Origin: Streptomyces roseolilacinus
GTDB taxonomy: Bacteria; Actinomycetota; Actinomycetes; Streptomycetales; Streptomycetaceae
Direction of reading: 5' to 3'
Assembly (NCBI RefSeq): GCF_014649335.1
Contig: NZ_BMSV01000007.1
Coordinates: forward strand, 416,677 to 480,676
DNA length: 64,000 nucleotides
The position numbers and the translations under genes are program-made. The first letter of the stretch is position 1. Each line of letters begins with the position of its first letter. The notes below the pieces were generated by a model. It was given only the letters and a program-made list of their open reading frames with translations, was not told the DNA's origin and did not search any database. Positions 15,472 through 23,589 of this stretch are shown here, one piece after another.

Positions 15472-17460
15472 CTAGATTCCCTTGGTCTTGATGGTGATGG
15501 TGCTGCCCTCGGGCGCGGTGCCGCCGCCGGGCACGGACTGCCCGCTGACGGTGTCGCCGAGGTACGGGAAGGACTTCTCGACCTTCACCTCGAAGCCCGC
15601 CGCCTTCAGCTCCCGCGTGGCGTCGTCGACGTTCGCGCCCGTCACGTCCGGTACGGCGACCATGCGGGGGCCCTTGGAGAGCGTGAGCGTCACGGTGTCG
15701 CCCTCGGCGGCGCGGGCGCCCGCCGGGAGGGACTGGGCGGCGACCGAACCGGCGGGGTGCGGGGAGTGGACGCGCTCCTCGGCGACCTCCACCCCGAACC
15801 CGGCGTCCGCGAGCGCGCCGCGGGCCTCCTCCAGCGGCCGTCCGACGGCGGCCGGCACGTCGACCGGGGCGCCCTTGCTGACGACCAGCGCCACGGCGGC
15901 GTCCGGCGACCGCTCGGTACCGGCCGGCGGGTCGCTGCTGACGACCGAGCCCCTCGCCACCTCGCCGTCGAACTCCTCGGTGACGACGCCCGCCGCGAGC
16001 CCCGCCCGGCGCAGCTCCTCCTTCGCGGCGGCCAGCGGCCGGCCCTTCAGGTCCGGCACCTTCACGATCCTCGGGCCGCGCGAGATGACGAGGTCCACCG
16101 AGCCGTTGCCGCGGATGCGCTCGCCGGGCGCCGGGTCCGTGGCCATGACCGTGCCCCGCTCGTACGCGCTGCTGAACTCCTGGCGCGTCGAGCCGACGTC
16201 GAGTCCCTCGTCCGTGAGCCGCCGCTCGGCGTCCGCCCGGGTCTTGCCGAGCAGCCCGGTGGCCGGGACGTGGGTGAACTGGCCCGAGTTGATGTACCAG
16301 ACGCCGGCGCCGATCCCGAGGACCAGCAGCACGGCCGCCACGATCGCCGCGGCTCCCCGTCGCGGGCCGGAGGCCAGGGCCAGGGCGCGGCGGCGGGGCC
16401 CGGCGGGGCCGGCGGGCGGCTCGGGGCGCGGCTGCGGGCGCGTACCGGACTCCGGCGGCGCCTCCAGCCGGCTCGTGCGCTCCACGTCCCCGGCGACGGG
16501 CAGCGGGCGGGCGATGACGCTGGTCACGTCGTCGGGCCCGGCCTGCGCCCCCTGCCGTGCCGCGTCCGCGCGGTCCTCGCCGCGCGCGCCCGGCGGCACC
16601 AGGTCCAGCAGCGCGTCGTCGAGCGCGGCCCGGACGGCGAGGGTCCGGGAGAGCAGCGCCACGGCGTCGTGCGGGCGCTGCCCGGCGTCCCGCGCCGTGG
16701 CGGCGGCCACGAGGGCGTCCAGCTCGGGCGCGAGGCCGGGGACGGCGGCCGAGGGGGCCGGGACGTCGTGGTTCAGGTGCCGGTAGAGGACCTGGGCGGG
16801 CGTGTCGCCGCCGTGCGGCTTGCCGCCGGTCAGCATCTCGTACAGGACGACCCCGCACGCGTACACGTCGGTGCGGGTGTCGGCGGTGCCGTGCTCGATC
16901 TGCTCGGGCGCCAGGTACGACACGGTGCCCAGGACGGACCCGGTCGTGTGGGTGGCCGTGCCGACCGCCCGCACGAGGCCGAAGTCGGCGACCTTGACCC
17001 GGCCGTCGTCGCCGATCAGGACGTTCTCCGGCTTCATGTCCCGGTGGACGAACCCGGCCCGATGCGCCGCCCCGAGCGCGGCGAGCACCGGCTCCAGGAC
17101 GTCCAGCGCCGCCCGCGGGGACAGCGCCCCGCGCTCGCGGAGCACGTCGCGGAGCGTGCAGCCGGCGACGTACTCCATCGCCAGGTACACGTACGGCCCG
17201 TCCGCTCCCTGGTCGAAGACGCCGACCACGTTCGGGTGGGAGAGCCGCGCCACGGACTTGGCCTCGCGGATGAACCGCTCCACGAACGACGCGTCGGTCG
17301 CCAGCGACGGGTGCATCACCTTCAGGGCGAGGTCGCGGTCGAGGCGGGTGTCGACCGCCCGGTAGACCGTGGCCATGCCGCCGACGGCGACACGCGCGTC
17401 GACGCGGTAGCGGCCGTCGAGCAGCCGGCCGACGAGCGGGTCGTGAAGGGTCGTATCCAC
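15472..17460 (-). CDS. PASTA-domain Ser/Thr protein kinase
   Basis: 662 residues. The kinase domain (about 14-290) has the Gly-loop VAVGGMATVYRA, Lys47, HRDMKPENVL (Asp141), DFG (Asp159) and APEQ. After a Pro-rich linker a single membrane span (about 369-390) leads to four extracellular PASTA domains, which bind muropeptides or lipid II in PknB-type kinases. A role in sensing cell-wall state is inferred. The GTG at 17460 is chosen because TAGACT lies exactly 7 nt before it, which fits a leaderless mRNA; the open frame upstream has no start signals. It is located near an Rv2175c-like gene, whose mycobacterial homologue is a PknL substrate. Confidence 0.93.
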   Translation of the reverse strand: MDTTLHDPLVGRLLDGRYRVDARVAVGGMATVYRAVDTRLDRDLALKVMHPSLATDASFVERFIREAKSVARLSHPNVVGVFDQGADGPYVYLAMEYVAGCTLRDVLRERGALSPRAALDVLEPVLAALGAAHRAGFVHRDMKPENVLIGDDGRVKVADFGLVRAVGTATHTTGSVLGTVSYLAPEQIEHGTADTRTDVYACGVVLYEMLTGGKPHGGDTPAQVLYRHLNHDVPAPSAAVPGLAPELDALVAAATARDAGQRPHDAVALLSRTLAVRAALDDALLDLVPPGARGEDRADAARQGAQAGPDDVTSVIARPLPVAGDVERTSRLEAPPESGTRPQPRPEPPAGPAGPRRRALALASGPRRGAAAIVAAVLLVLGIGAGVWYINSGQFTHVPATGLLGKTRADAERRLTDEGLDVGSTRQEFSSAYERGTVMATDPAPGERIRGNGSVDLVISRGPRIVKVPDLKGRPLAAAKEELRRAGLAAGVVTEEFDGEVARGSVVSSDPPAGTERSPDAAVALVVSKGAPVDVPAAVGRPLEEARGALADAGFGVEVAEERVHSPHPAGSVAAQSLPAGARAAEGDTVTLTLSKGPRMVAVPDVTGANVDDATRELKAAGFEVKVEKSFPYLGDTVSGQSVPGGGTAPEGSTITIKTKGI

Positions 17461-17467
17461 GCGCCCG

Positions 17468-17473
17468 AGTCTA
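17468..17473 (-). promoter_or_regulatory. -10 element of the PASTA kinase gene
   Basis: TAGACT on the minus strand is separated by 7 nt from the kinase GTG, with no Shine-Dalgarno in between. A leaderless transcript is inferred. Confidence 0.5.
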
Positions 17474-17554
17474 CGAGCCCCGGCGGACCCGCCCGTCGCC
17501 CTGTACATGACCACGCCCGCGGTGCAGCGAACTTGTGACAGGCGCGGACGCCGC

Positions 17555-18349
17555 TCAGAAGGCCGGCCGCTCCGGGTCGAGGGCGGCGCGGCCCTCGGCG
17601 GGGGAGGAGGCGTGCGCGAAGTGCCGGCGCGGGATGCGGCCGGCCCGGTGGGCGAGCCGCCCCGCCTCCACGGCGTGCCGCATCGCCTCCGCCATCAGCA
17701 CCGGCTCCTGGGCCCGGGTCACCGCGGACGCCAGCATCACCGCGGCGCAGCCCAGCTCCATCGCCAGCGCCGCGTCCGACGCCGTCCCCGCGCCCGCGTC
17801 CAGGATCACCGGCACCCGCGCCTGCTCCACGATCAGCTGGAAGTTGTGCGGGTTGCGGATGCCGAGCCCCGACCCGATGGGCGACCCCAGCGGCATGATC
17901 GCCGCGCAGCCCGCCTCCTCCAGCCTCCGTGCCAGGACCGGGTCGTCGTTCGTGTACGGCAGCACCGTGAAGCCGTCGTCGACCAGCGTCTCGGCGGCGT
18001 CCAGCAGCTCGACCGGGTCCGGCAGCAGCGTCCGCTCGTCCGCCACGACCTCCAGCTTCACCCAGTCCGTACCGAGCGCCTCGCGCGCGAGGCGGGCCGT
18101 CAGCACGGCCTCGCCCGCCGTGAAGCAGCCGGCCGTGTTCGGCAGGACGCGGATGCCCAGCCCGTCCAGCACGGACAGCACCGAGCCGTGGACGGTCGGG
18201 TCGATCCGCCGCATCGCCACGGTCGTCAGTTGCGTGCCGCTCGCCACGAGGGCCCGCTCCAGCACGTCGAGGCTCGGCGCCCCGCCCGTGCCCATGATCA
18301 GCCGGGAGTCGAAGGTGGTCCCGGCGATGGTGAGGCGGTCGTCACCCAC
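17555..18349 (-). CDS. thiG: Thiazole synthase
   Basis: A 264-residue ThiG TIM barrel. It makes the thiazole phosphate moiety of thiamine from deoxyxylulose phosphate, ThiS-thiocarboxylate and dehydroglycine. Seen: SRLIMGTGGAPSL, TVAMRRID, LPNTAGCFTA, VKLEVVAD with the Schiff-base Lys98, and phosphate-binding MPLGSPIGSGLG and DAGAGTASDAA. The GTG start is 3 nt after the thiS stop, with AGGGGGG inside thiS as ribosome site. It is the last gene of thiO-thiS-thiG. The glycine-oxidase route (ThiO) fits an aerobe. Confidence 0.96.
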   Translation of the reverse strand: MGDDRLTIAGTTFDSRLIMGTGGAPSLDVLERALVASGTQLTTVAMRRIDPTVHGSVLSVLDGLGIRVLPNTAGCFTAGEAVLTARLAREALGTDWVKLEVVADERTLLPDPVELLDAAETLVDDGFTVLPYTNDDPVLARRLEEAGCAAIMPLGSPIGSGLGIRNPHNFQLIVEQARVPVILDAGAGTASDAALAMELGCAAVMLASAVTRAQEPVLMAEAMRHAVEAGRLAHRAGRIPRRHFAHASSPAEGRAALDPERPAF

Positions 18350-18352
18350 GGT

Positions 18353-18577
18353 TCAGCCCCCCTGCACCGCGGTGAGGACCTCGACCCGGTCGCCGTCCGC
18401 GAGCACGGTGGACGCCCACCCGCCGCGCGGGACGACCGTCTCGTTGACCGCGGCGGCCACCCCGGAGGGGGCCGCGGTCAGCGTGGCCACCAGCGCGTCC
18501 AGGGTGACCGGGGCGGTGAGCTCGCGCGGCTCGCCGTTCACCGAGACGGTGACGGCGGCGCGTACCTGGTTCGTCAT
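18353..18577 (-). CDS. thiS: Sulfur carrier protein ThiS
   Basis: A 74-residue ubiquitin-like protein ending in VQGG. The C-terminal Gly-Gly is what is adenylated and thiocarboxylated to donate sulfur to ThiG. The core reads VTVSVNGEPRELTAPVTLDALVA and ADGDRVEVLTAVQGG. ATG 18577 has GTAGGAG upstream and overlaps the thiO stop by ATGA. Confidence 0.94.
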   Translation of the reverse strand: MTNQVRAAVTVSVNGEPRELTAPVTLDALVATLTAAPSGVAAAVNETVVPRGGWASTVLADGDRVEVLTAVQGG

Positions 18578-19725
18578 GACACTCCTACGGGGGCGAATCG
18601 GGCGGGCGTGAACGCGCGGGCGACCTCGGGCAGCTCCCCGGTCGTCAGCACGGCGGCCATCACGTCCCCGGTGACCGGGGTCAGCAGCACGCCGTTGCGG
18701 TAGTGGCCGGTCGCCAGGTGCAGGCCCGGCAGCGCGGACGGGCCCAGCAGCGGCGCGTTGTCGGGCGAGCCGGGCCGCAGCCCCGCGCGGGTCTCCGTGA
18801 GCGGCAGCTCCGTGATGCCAGGCACCAGCTCGTGGGCGTCGCGCAGCAGCTCGTACACCCCGCCCGCGGTGACCGTGGTGTCCCAGCCCATCTCCTCGCT
18901 CGTCGCGCCCACGACCAGCTCGCCGTTCTCGCGCGGCACCAGGTACACGTGGCTGCCCCGGACGACCGCCCGCACCGACCGGCTCAGGAACGGCGCGTAC
19001 GCCCCCGGCACCGCCAGCCGCAGCACCTGCCCCTTCACCGGCCGCACCGGCGGCAGCGCCCCGTCGGGCACGCCGTCCAGGCGGCCGCTCATGCTCCCCG
19101 CCGCCAGCACCACCTGGTCCGCCGCCGGCTCCGCGCCGTCCGCGAGGACCGCGCCCGCCGCCCGGCCCCGCACCACCGACAGCCGGTCCGCCCGCGCGCG
19201 GTGGAAGACCACCCCGGCCCGCTCGCAGGCCAGCACCAGCGCCGCCGACAGCCGCCGCGGGTCGACCTGGTGGTCGCCGTCCACGCGCAGCCCGCCGCGC
19301 ACGCAGGGCGCCAGCATCGGCTCCAGGCGCCGGCACTCCCGTCCCGTCAGCCACTCCGAGGCGAGCCCGCACCGCCGCTGCAGCGCGTGCAGCTCCCGCA
19401 GGTGGGCCCGGTCGTCGGCGTCCAGCGCCACGGCGAGCGTGCCGCTCGTGCGGAAGCCGACGTCCAGGCCGGTCGCCTCCTCCAGCTCGGCGACGAAGGC
19501 CGGGTAGCGCTCCGCCGAGGCCACGTTGAGGCCGAGGAGCGTCTCCTCCCCGTAGTGCAGCTCGGTGACCGCGGCGAGCATCCCCGCCGCCACCCGGGCG
19601 GCGCCGCCGCCCGGCTCCGGGTCCGCCACGGCGGTGCGCAGCCCGCGCTGCGCCGCCCGCCAGGCCGTGACCAGGCCGATGATCCCGCCCCCGATGACGA
19701 GGACGTCCGACGTGCTCCGTGACAT
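18574..19725 (-). CDS. thiO: Glycine oxidase ThiO
   Basis: A 383-residue FAD-dependent D-amino-acid-oxidase-fold enzyme. It has the dinucleotide motif VIGGGIIGLVTAWRAA at the N-terminus, then ARVAAGMLAAVTEL, PVKGQVLRL, VYLVPRENGELVVGATSE and a C-terminal TGHYRNGVLLTPVTGD. It oxidises glycine to the imine used by ThiG. ATG 19725 is chosen: the open frame upstream runs through the TPP riboswitch and is not coding. First gene of the riboswitch-controlled thi operon. Confidence 0.93.
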   Translation of the reverse strand: MSRSTSDVLVIGGGIIGLVTAWRAAQRGLRTAVADPEPGGGAARVAAGMLAAVTELHYGEETLLGLNVASAERYPAFVAELEEATGLDVGFRTSGTLAVALDADDRAHLRELHALQRRCGLASEWLTGRECRRLEPMLAPCVRGGLRVDGDHQVDPRRLSAALVLACERAGVVFHRARADRLSVVRGRAAGAVLADGAEPAADQVVLAAGSMSGRLDGVPDGALPPVRPVKGQVLRLAVPGAYAPFLSRSVRAVVRGSHVYLVPRENGELVVGATSEEMGWDTTVTAGGVYELLRDAHELVPGITELPLTETRAGLRPGSPDNAPLLGPSALPGLHLATGHYRNGVLLTPVTGDVMAAVLTTGELPEVARAFTPARFAPVGVS

Positions 19726-19737
19726 GGGCGTCCAGCC

Positions 19738-19826
19738 CCTCCCTTCGCCGGCATGACCCGGATCAGGTTCGTACGGTCGGAGGCCGCCCAGCCTCCCTCT
19801 CAGCCCGGTGCGCCGGGCTCCCGCGA
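19738..19826 (-). promoter_or_regulatory. TPP (thiamine pyrophosphate) riboswitch
   Basis: Read on the minus strand, the stretch contains CGGGAGCCC, GGGCTGAGAGGGAGGC, CGTACGAACCTGATCCGG and GTCATGCCGGCGAAGGGAG. These match the conserved CUGAGA and GAACCUGAUC...GGGUxAUxCCxGCGxAGGGA blocks of the THI element in the right order. The final GGGAGG is near the thiO ribosome site, so control of translation by TPP is likely. Confidence 0.96.
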
Positions 19827-19955
19827 TGTTCTGGCGTGGCCAGACTAACCCCACGCCCCGAGCCCCGGTAAGGGAGCCCGGGCCCGGCCGCCGCGTCGCG
19901 GGGATCCGCGGCGGACGCCCGGCGCGAGCGGCTTCCTGACGGTGTGACCGCTGCG

Positions 19956-19961
19956 TAAGGT
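19956..19961 (+). promoter_or_regulatory. -10 element of the FAD reductase gene
   Basis: TAAGGT is 6 nt before the GTG; TTCCTG lies 17 nt further up as a weak -35. A leaderless transcript is inferred. Confidence 0.5.
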
Positions 19962-19967
19962 GATCGC

Positions 19968-21248
19968 GTGAGCGAGCAGCAGCACGAGCAGCCGGGGCAG
20001 CGGCCCCCGGGAGGGCAGCCGGGGAACGGGGCGGCGCCCGGCCCCGCCGACACGCGGCGCGTGGTCGTCGTCGGCGCGGGGATGGCCGGGGTGCAGACCG
20101 CCGTCGCCCTGCGCGAGCAGGGGTTCACCGGGCCGGTGCTGCTCCTGGGCGCCGAGCCCCACCAGCCGTACGACAGGCCGCCGCTGTCCAAGGCGTACCT
20201 GCTCGGCGCGGCCGAGGGCTCCGCGTTCGAGGTGGACTTCGCGTCGCTCGGCGTCGAACTGCGCCTCGGCGTCGAGGTGACCGGGCTGCGCCCCGGCGAC
20301 CACGAGGTCGACACGGAGGCCGGCCCCGTCCCGTACGACGTGCTGGTCGTCGCGACCGGCGCCGTCCCCGTGACGCTCCCCGGCTCCGAGGGCGTCCCCG
20401 GCGTCCACCTCCTGCGCACCCTGGACGACGCCGAGCGGCTGCGCCCGGTCCTCGCCGAGCAGCACGACGTGGTCGTCGTCGGCGCCGGCTGGATCGGCGC
20501 CGAGTTCGCCACGGCCGCCCGGGAGGCGGGCTGCGCGGTCACCGTCGTCGAGGCCGCCGGGCGGCCGCTGGCCGGCGCGCTGCCGGCCGAGGCCGCCGAG
20601 CCGATGGCCGCCTGGTACGAGGAGAGCGGCGCCACGCTGCTGACCCACGCGCGGGTGGACCGGGTCGAGCCCGGCGAGGTCGTCCTCGCCGACGGCCGCG
20701 TCCTGCCCGCCGGGGCCGTCGTCGTCGGCATCGGCGCGCGGCCCGCGACCGGCTGGCTGCGCGGCTCCGGCGTGGCGCTCGGCCCGGACGGCTCCGTGGT
20801 CGCCGACGACCACCTGCGCACCTCCGTGCCGGACGTGTACGCGGTCGGCGACTGCGCCTCGTTCCCCTCGGCCCGCTACGGGGCGCGGCTGCTGGTCCAC
20901 CACTGGGACAACGCCCTGCAGGGGCCGCGCACGGTCGCCGCCGCCGTCGTGGGCGCGCCGTCCCGGCCGTACGACCCGGTGCCGTACTTCTGGTCCGAGC
21001 AGTTCGGCCGCTTCGTCCAGTACGCCGGCCACCACGCGTCCGCCGACACGGCCGTCTGGCGCGGCGACCCCGCCGACCCGGCGTGGGCCCTGGTGTGGCT
21101 GCGGGACGGCGCCCCGGTGGCGGTGCTCGCGGTGGGCCGGCCGCGCGACCTGGCGCAGGGGCGCAGGCTCATCGAGGCCGGCACGCCGCTCGACCCGGAG
21201 CTGGTCGCGGATCCGGACGTGCCGCTGAAGTCCGCGGTCCGCGCCTGA
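19968..21248 (+). CDS. FAD-dependent NAD(P)H oxidoreductase (ferredoxin/rubredoxin reductase type)
   Basis: 426 residues with two Rossmann motifs, VVVVGAGMAGVQTAVALRE (FAD) and VVVVGAGWIGAEFATAARE (NAD(P)H). It also has YDRPPLSKAYL, VVATGA, and the FAD-binding DVYAVGDCASF near the C-terminal third, plus the reductase C-terminal domain (PYFWSEQFGRFVQYAG). This is the pattern of ferredoxin reductases of aromatic-ring dioxygenases and cytochrome P450 systems; no partner ferredoxin or P450 is next to it. The first ~28 residues are Gln/Pro/Gly-rich and probably disordered. GTG 19968 is supported by the TAAGGT box. Confidence 0.9.
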   Translation: MSEQQHEQPGQRPPGGQPGNGAAPGPADTRRVVVVGAGMAGVQTAVALREQGFTGPVLLLGAEPHQPYDRPPLSKAYLLGAAEGSAFEVDFASLGVELRLGVEVTGLRPGDHEVDTEAGPVPYDVLVVATGAVPVTLPGSEGVPGVHLLRTLDDAERLRPVLAEQHDVVVVGAGWIGAEFATAAREAGCAVTVVEAAGRPLAGALPAEAAEPMAAWYEESGATLLTHARVDRVEPGEVVLADGRVLPAGAVVVGIGARPATGWLRGSGVALGPDGSVVADDHLRTSVPDVYAVGDCASFPSARYGARLLVHHWDNALQGPRTVAAAVVGAPSRPYDPVPYFWSEQFGRFVQYAGHHASADTAVWRGDPADPAWALVWLRDGAPVAVLAVGRPRDLAQGRRLIEAGTPLDPELVADPDVPLKSAVRA

Positions 21249-21323
21249 CGGGCCGACACGGACCCGTGGCCCGGACGGCGGGCCCGGCTGTCGGCTGTCG
21301 GTGCGGGATGGCACGCTTGTCGT

Positions 21324-21689
21324 GTGACCGAGATTGACACGAAGATCGACGCGCTCGTCCCCGACTGGCTCTACCTCCCCGACATCGCCGAACTGCTCGA
21401 CATCGAGGTGACGCGGGTGCGGCAGCTCGTCAAGGAGGGCCAGCTGATCGCCGTGCGCCGCGGCGAGAACCGGGCGCTGCAGGTGCCCGCCGCCTTCATC
21501 AAGGACGGCAAGGTCGTCAAGGGCCTCTCCGGCACCCTGACGCTGCTGAGGGACGACGGCTTCACCGACGAGGAGATGCTGGAGTGGCTCTTCACGCCGG
21601 ACCCGTCCCTGCCGGGGACGCCCGCGCAGGCCCTGGCGGAGAACCGCGGCACGGAGGTGAAGCGCCGCGCCCAGGCGCTCGCCGTCTGA
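21324..21689 (+). CDS. Rv2175c-family DNA-binding protein
   Basis: A 121-residue protein with a winged-helix-like DNA-binding N-terminal half (WLYLPDIAELLDIEVTRVRQLVKEGQLIAVRRGENRALQVPAAFI) and a C-terminal helical half (GLSGTLTLLRDDGFTDEEMLEWLFTPDPSLPGTPAQAL). This matches the actinobacterial Rv2175c family. In Mycobacterium tuberculosis Rv2175c is phosphorylated by the neighbouring kinase PknL. Here a PASTA kinase lies 4 kb away, so a similar link is possible but not shown. GTG 21324 follows CACGCT by 6 nt (weak leaderless signature). Confidence 0.88.
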   Translation: MTEIDTKIDALVPDWLYLPDIAELLDIEVTRVRQLVKEGQLIAVRRGENRALQVPAAFIKDGKVVKGLSGTLTLLRDDGFTDEEMLEWLFTPDPSLPGTPAQALAENRGTEVKRRAQALAV

Positions 21690-21721
21690 GCCCGCACATC
21701 AGCACACCGACACCGGGCGGT

Positions 21722-21756
21722 GCGCGGGCCGGGGCCTTCGGGCCCCGGCCGCGCGC
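21722..21756. terminator. UUCG-capped hairpin between the Rv2175c-like gene and thiE
   Basis: GGCCGGGGCC, TTCG, GGCCCCGGCC is a perfect 10-bp stem with a stable UUCG tetraloop, extendable with flanking GCGC. It has no T-run. It may end transcription before thiE; no TPP-riboswitch motif is present here. Confidence 0.5.
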
Positions 21757-21784
21757 CGCCGCACCGATCCGGGGGGAGCACCTC

Positions 21785-22462
21785 ATGTCCACCAGCGTCC
21801 GCGCGGCCCTGTCCGACGCCCGGCTGTACCTGTGCACGGACGCGCGCAGGCGCCAGGGCGACCTCCCGGAGTTCCTCGACGCGGTCCTCGCCGCCGGGGT
21901 GGACGTCGTGCAGCTGCGCGACAAGGGCATGGAGGCCGGCGAGGAGCTGGAGCACCTCGCCGTGTTCGCCGACGCCTGCCGCCGGCACGGGAAGCTGCTC
22001 GCCGTGAACGACCGGGCCGACGTGGCGCACGCCGCCGCGTCCGACGTGCTGCACCTGGGCCAGGGCGACCTGCCGGTCCCGGCCGCCCGCGCGATCCTCG
22101 GCGACGGGGTGCTGATCGGCCGGTCCACGCACGCCGAGGCGGAGGTCGACGCGGCCGTCGCGGAGCCCGGCGTGGACTACTTCTGCACGGGCCCCTGCTG
22201 GCCCACGCCCACCAAGCCGGGGCGGTACGCGCCGGGCCTCGGCCTGGTGCGGTACGCGGCCTCCCTCGACCAGGACCGGCCCTGGTTCGCGATCGGCGGC
22301 ATCGACGCCGGGAACCTCGACGAGGTCCTGGACGCCGGCGCCCGCCGCGTCGTCGTCGTCCGCGCCGTCACCGAGGCGGACGACCCGGCCGCCGCCGCGG
22401 CCGACCTGGCCCGCCGGATACGCGAGCGGGCCGCCGACGCGCGCCCCGTGGCGACCGGCTGA
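21785..22462 (+). CDS. thiE: Thiamine-phosphate synthase
   Basis: A 225-residue ThiE TIM barrel that joins HMP pyrophosphate with thiazole phosphate. Seen: LYLCTDARR, VDVVQLRDKGM, LLAVNDRADVA, VLHLGQGDLP, LIGRSTHAEAE, YFCTGPCWPTPTKPGR and FAIGGIDAGNLDEVLDAGARRVVVVRA. ATG 21785 is preceded by GGGGGGAG. Unlike thiO-thiS-thiG it lacks a visible TPP riboswitch and is on the opposite strand, separated from that operon by two unrelated genes. Confidence 0.94.
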   Translation: MSTSVRAALSDARLYLCTDARRRQGDLPEFLDAVLAAGVDVVQLRDKGMEAGEELEHLAVFADACRRHGKLLAVNDRADVAHAAASDVLHLGQGDLPVPAARAILGDGVLIGRSTHAEAEVDAAVAEPGVDYFCTGPCWPTPTKPGRYAPGLGLVRYAASLDQDRPWFAIGGIDAGNLDEVLDAGARRVVVVRAVTEADDPAAAAADLARRIRERAADARPVATG

Positions 22463-22482
22463 CCGGCCCCGCCGGGGGTGGT

Positions 22483-22498
22483 GTCCGCATAGTGGGAC
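22483..22498. promoter_or_regulatory. Short inverted repeat before metF
   Basis: GTCCGCATAGTGGGAC has 4-bp arms (GTCC/GGAC) around an AT-containing centre. It is a candidate operator about 90 bp upstream of the metF -35; it could also be chance. Confidence 0.25.
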
Positions 22499-22523
22499 GC
22501 CTGGGCCCGCAAACAGGCGTTTT
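22497..22523 (+). terminator. Terminator after thiE
   Basis: ACGCCTG and CAGGCGT form a 7-bp stem with a 10-nt loop directly followed by TTT. Confidence 0.6.
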
Positions 22524-22587
22524 GGGCCCGAAGTCGTCCGCTCCCTGGACAAGATTCCGGCAAAAAGCGCGAAACGCTCTGCTCTGG

Positions 22588-22617
22588 TTGGGTGACCCCT
22601 CCCCGGGTGGCTAACCT
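22588..22617 (+). promoter_or_regulatory. Promoter of metF
   Basis: TTGGGT (22588-22593) and TAACCT (22612-22617) are spaced by 18 nt. The -10 ends 6 nt before the ATG, so the transcript is probably leaderless. Confidence 0.55.
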
Positions 22618-22623
22618 GCCCGT

Positions 22624-23538
22624 ATGGCCCTTGGCACCCCCTCCACCAGGACGGATCACGCGCGTACCGTGCGTGATCTGCTCGCGAACGGCACCACCTA
22701 CTCCTTCGAGTTCTGGGCGCCCAAGACCGAGAAGGGCGAGCGGAACCTCTGGAACGCGCTGCGCCGGGTGGAGGCGGTGGCCCCGAGCTTCGTCTCCGTG
22801 ACCTACGGGGCCGGGGGCTCCACCCGCGACGGGACCGTCAGGGCCACCGAGCAGATCGCCGCCGACACGACGCTCACGCCCGTCGCCCACCTGACGGCCG
22901 TGGGCCACTCGGTCGCCGAACTGCGCAACATGGTGGGCCAGTTCGCCGACGTCGGCATCCGCAACATCCTCGCCCTGCGCGGCGACCCGCCCGGCGACCC
23001 GATGGGCCCGTGGGTCCCGCACCCGCAGGGGCTGCACTACGCGGCCGACCTGGTCCGGCTGATCAAGGAGGCCGGCGACTTCTGCGTGGGCGTCGCCGCC
23101 TTCCCCGAGATGCACCCCCGGTCCACGGACTGGGACACGGACGTCCGCCACTTCGTCGACAAGTGCCGGGCCGGCGCCGACTACGCGATCACGCAGATGT
23201 TCTTCGACCCCGAGAACTACCTGCGCCTGCGCGACCGGGTCGCCGCCGCGGGCTGCGACACGCCGATCATCCCCGAGGTCATGCCCGTCACGGCCGTGCG
23301 GCAGCTGGCCCGGCTGCCGCAGCTCAGCAACGCGCACTTCCCCGCGGCCGTCGAAGAACGGATCCTCGCGGTCAAGGACGACGCGGCCGCTGTACGCTCC
23401 TTGGGCATCGAGTTCGCGACGGAGTTCTGTGCGCGGCTGCTGTCCGAAGGCGTGCCCGGACTGCACTTCATCACGCTGAACAACTCCACGGCGACACTCG
23501 AGATCTACGAGAATCTCGGACTGCACCCGCAGTCCTGA
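22624..23538 (+). CDS. metF: Methylenetetrahydrofolate reductase
   Basis: A 304-residue MTHFR, the flavin enzyme that makes 5-methyl-THF for methionine synthesis. Seen: YSFEFWAPKTEKGE (active-site Glu), PSFVSVTYGAGGS, HLTAVGHS, NILALRGDPPGD, VGVAAFPEMHPRS, DYAITQMFFDPE, PIIPEVMPV and PGLHFITLNNS. Length is typical. The ATG has no Shine-Dalgarno and TAACCT lies 6 nt upstream. The non-riboswitch leader rules out an S-box or B12 element in the mRNA if it is leaderless. Confidence 0.96.
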   Translation: MALGTPSTRTDHARTVRDLLANGTTYSFEFWAPKTEKGERNLWNALRRVEAVAPSFVSVTYGAGGSTRDGTVRATEQIAADTTLTPVAHLTAVGHSVAELRNMVGQFADVGIRNILALRGDPPGDPMGPWVPHPQGLHYAADLVRLIKEAGDFCVGVAAFPEMHPRSTDWDTDVRHFVDKCRAGADYAITQMFFDPENYLRLRDRVAAAGCDTPIIPEVMPVTAVRQLARLPQLSNAHFPAAVEERILAVKDDAAAVRSLGIEFATEFCARLLSEGVPGLHFITLNNSTATLEIYENLGLHPQS

Positions 23539-23589
23539 CCGGCCGTACCCGTCACGTCCCGAGGCGGCGGCCGAACGAGAGGGGCGGGC

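Noticed and set aside
22463..22623. SAM or B12 riboswitch before metF
   Set aside because: No S-box, SAM-II/IV or B12-box motif was recognised, and the -10 box directly before the ATG leaves no room for a leader.
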